The notes beneath the pieces were generated by a model. It was not told where the DNA came from. It did no database searches and saw only the letters and a list, made by a program, of their open reading frames with translations. Shown here piece by piece: positions 62,105 to 64,000 of a stretch of DNA of 64,000 nucleotides (positions are counted from its first letter, which is position 1; each line of letters opens with the position of its first letter). The position numbers and the translations under genes were made by a program. The stretch lies in the NCBI RefSeq assembly GCF_964656455.1, contig NC_135726.1:31649930-31713929 (forward strand). The letters are read 5' to 3'. The stretch is from Halichoerus grypus. Taxonomy: Eukaryota > Chordata > Mammalia > Carnivora > Phocidae.

Positions 62105-62760
62105 ATTTACTTTATATTCATATTTATTTTATTGAAGTATAATTAACACACAATGTTATATCAGCTTCAGATGTACAACATAGTGACTCGACAACTCTAC
62201 ACATCACACAACGCTCACCGTGATCAGTGTGGTCACCATCTGTCACCAAACAACGTTATCACAATCTTATTGACAATATTCCCTCTGCTGTGCTTTTCAT
62301 CTCTGTGACTTATGAATTTTAGAACTGGAAGTTTGTGCCCCTTCATCCCCTTTATTTATTTCACTCATTCCCCACGTAGCTCCCTTCTGACAATCACCAG
62401 TTTTTATTTCGTATTTAATAGTCTGTTTGTTCATTTGTTTTGTTTTGTTTTAGATTCCGCATGGTATTTGTCTATTCTTGACTGACTTATTTCACTCAGC
62501 ATAACCCCTTCTAGGTCCATCCATGTTGTCACAAATGGCAAGATCTCATTGTCTTTTATGAGTGATATTTCACTGCATATATACACACCACCTCTTCTTT
62601 CTCCATCCATCTATGGATGGACACTGAGGTTGCTGCCATATCTTGGCTATTGTAAATAATGCCGCAATAAACATAGGGGTGCATAGATCTTTTCGAATTC
62701 GTGTTTTCATTTTCCTTGGGTAAACACCCAGCAGTGGAATTACTGGATCATATGGTAAGA
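62105..62760 (-). mobile_element. L1 3' end, minus strand, 5' truncated
   Basis: TTATTGAAGTATAATTAACA, CACAAATGGCAAGATCTCAT, TAATGCCGCAATAAACATAG, and GAATTACTGGATCATATGG. More diverged than the copies at 26583 and 31430. The right edge is sharp at about 62760. Confidence 0.92.
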
Positions 62761-63229
62761 AAGAAACCTCTTCACAGCAACACTATGCAAGCGATTTTGC
62801 ACCTGTCAGGCACCAGATATTTTCCTGAGTTCTCAGCGGCTTTGGGCTGAGAAGAAGCACTGAACTCTTTTCTCTGAGAAGAGTACTGTCCTGGTGCAGA
62901 TCTGAGCTGAAAGCTGCCTTCTGCAGAGTTGTGCATGCTCTGTGTATGACACTCCGAACGTGCACTCCCACGCCACACGCACACCTGATGCCCAGCTTGG
63001 GGATTGGGGGGGCGCACATTTCTATTTGTCCTCTGATGACCATTAGTGTGAGGGCTCCCAAAGCATTCTGCAGGCGACAGATCCCTGGATGTAGGAATGT
63101 GATCACAGGCATCGTGATAGTGATGGGGTGGCGACGGTCACTATTTTTCCTGTAAAATAACTGAGAGGAGAAGTAAATCAGTAGGTGAAAGTTATAGAAA
63201 GATGGATTCCTCGTGGTGGAAGACGACCC
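62761..63229. other. Unique sequence
   Basis: A 157-residue minus-strand frame (62783-63256) lies here. It has no recognised domain, no splice context and a composition like neighbouring DNA, so I do not call it a gene. Confidence 0.4.
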
Positions 63230-63425
63230 AATCAGTAGCAGAAGACCTGAATCCAAGTTAGTTCTAGTCTTTTGAACCTCAGTTTCCCCAGCGGTAAAAC
63301 GGGGGTGGGCTGGCCCCTGCTCTACCCATCCTCAAGAGTCGCTGAAAGATGAGACATGACGATGGATGTAAAATCACTTTATGAACTGTGCTACCCTTTA
63401 GTGATGCAAATGATTATTGATTATC
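63230..63425 (+). repeat. MIR SINE, plus strand
   Basis: CAGTTTCCCCAGCGGTAAAA and CGGGGGTGGGC give the core; GATGGATGTAAAATCACTTT is the 3' part. The 5' part is weak. Confidence 0.6.
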
Positions 63426-64000
63426 ATTAGAGCATCCGTCAGCAAAAGAGGCTGCATCGTGAAGCCGTGTCAATTGGCCAAAGATGATCTGGAGCAAGAC
63501 GGGGTCTTGAAAGCCGGGTAACATGGAGACAGGCGAGGCTTACATCAGAAAGATTTCCAGACGACATGAACACACGTGAGCTGGGGCTACTGCTGGCTCA
63601 GGAGCAGGGCTGCGTGTGGAGGGTCAGTCCTGGGAAGATGGCAGCCCAGGGGCCACCCCTGCCAGCCCCCCGGATGCCCGGAGGCTCTCTGGCTCCCACG
63701 ATTCCATGTTCTAGACTCAAAACTGTGCCCTGCAGATGTTGGCTTGCTTAGGGGGCCCAGGTGAGGTGCAGTTGGAGGGAACAATGTGCTGAGTACTGGA
63801 GCGGAAGTCTCTAATAAATGGCTGGCATGGGTCTCTGGACATCAAACAGTTCTTAGAAATAATATTTTGAGGAGTTAAGTGTCAATGAATGGGGAACACA
63901 TGGATTAGATTTCCATGAAATGCGTATGGATGTAAGAATGGAAGAAAGGCTTTGGGTGCTGCACGCTGGGATTCATGTTACCTAGAACAAAAAATAATAA
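63426..64000. other. Unique sequence to window end
   Basis: No gene or repeat recognised. Frames of about 60 residues overlap on both strands. Confidence 0.4.

Noticed and set aside
62783..63256. 157-residue minus-strand frame
   Set aside because: No recognisable domain, no splice or promoter context, and length within chance for 64 kb in six frames.

Overview
This is mammalian nuclear DNA from a carnivoran, most likely a caniform. The diagnostic signal is the tRNA-Lys-derived CAN SINE (SINEC). I count 27 full or partial copies, with heads of the form GGGGCGCCTGGGTGGCTCAG on the plus strand, or GAGCCACCCAGGCGCCCC at the right end of minus-strand copies. Carnivoran-type LINE-1, MaLR/ERVL LTRs, MIR, L2 and hAT-Charlie relics agree with this. 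The species cannot be settled from the sequence alone.

I find no protein-coding gene, rRNA, tRNA or snRNA gene that I can support. The longest open frames are either remnants of LINE-1 ORF2 (26.9-29.5 kb and 31.7 kb) or translations of repeats and low-complexity DNA. The window therefore looks like intergenic or long-intron sequence. If it is intronic, the clear excess of minus-strand SINEs (19 of 27) and L1s (9 of 10) would weakly suggest a host transcript on the plus strand.

Layout. 0-6 kb: MIR, SINEs, two LTR relics and an AT-rich unique block at 4.0-5.0 kb. 6-20 kb: dense MIR, old L1 and SINEs with several nested insertions, including an L1 3' region split by a GC-rich block at 10.3-11.9 kb. 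20-26 kb: MLT1-like LTRs, L2 and MIR around a unique block at 23.6-24.3 kb. 26.6-29.5 kb: a dead, internally rearranged L1 on the minus strand, followed by an ERVL-type LTR that carries a 19-G run. 30-31 kb: a unique block with features of a conserved non-coding element. 31.2-38 kb: a second L1 with a SINE in its tail, then degraded L1, ancient T-rich repeat and hAT relics, and an LTR split by an old L1. 38-50 kb: MIR, L2, MLT1, MER5A and hAT relics interspersed with AT-rich unique sequence. 50-56 kb: candidate regulatory segments, a 357-bp CATC microsatellite attached to an L2 tail, and the best enhancer-like block at 54.4-55.0 kb. 56-64 kb: SINEs, L2 and MIR, an ERVL-type LTR, an inverted SINE pair without A-tails, and a hAT element split by an old SINE.

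Nothing here amounts to a new gene system. The observations most worth checking are the inverted SINE pair at 59.9-60.2 kb, a 42-bp near-perfect palindrome at 8.88 kb, a 13-bp perfect-stem hairpin at 32.87 kb, the scrambled L1 junction at 29.3 kb, the split L1 at 10.3-11.9 kb, and the AT-rich unique blocks that could be developmental enhancers. Family names rest on remembered consensus patterns, not on a database search, and edges of old repeats are approximate by tens of bases.
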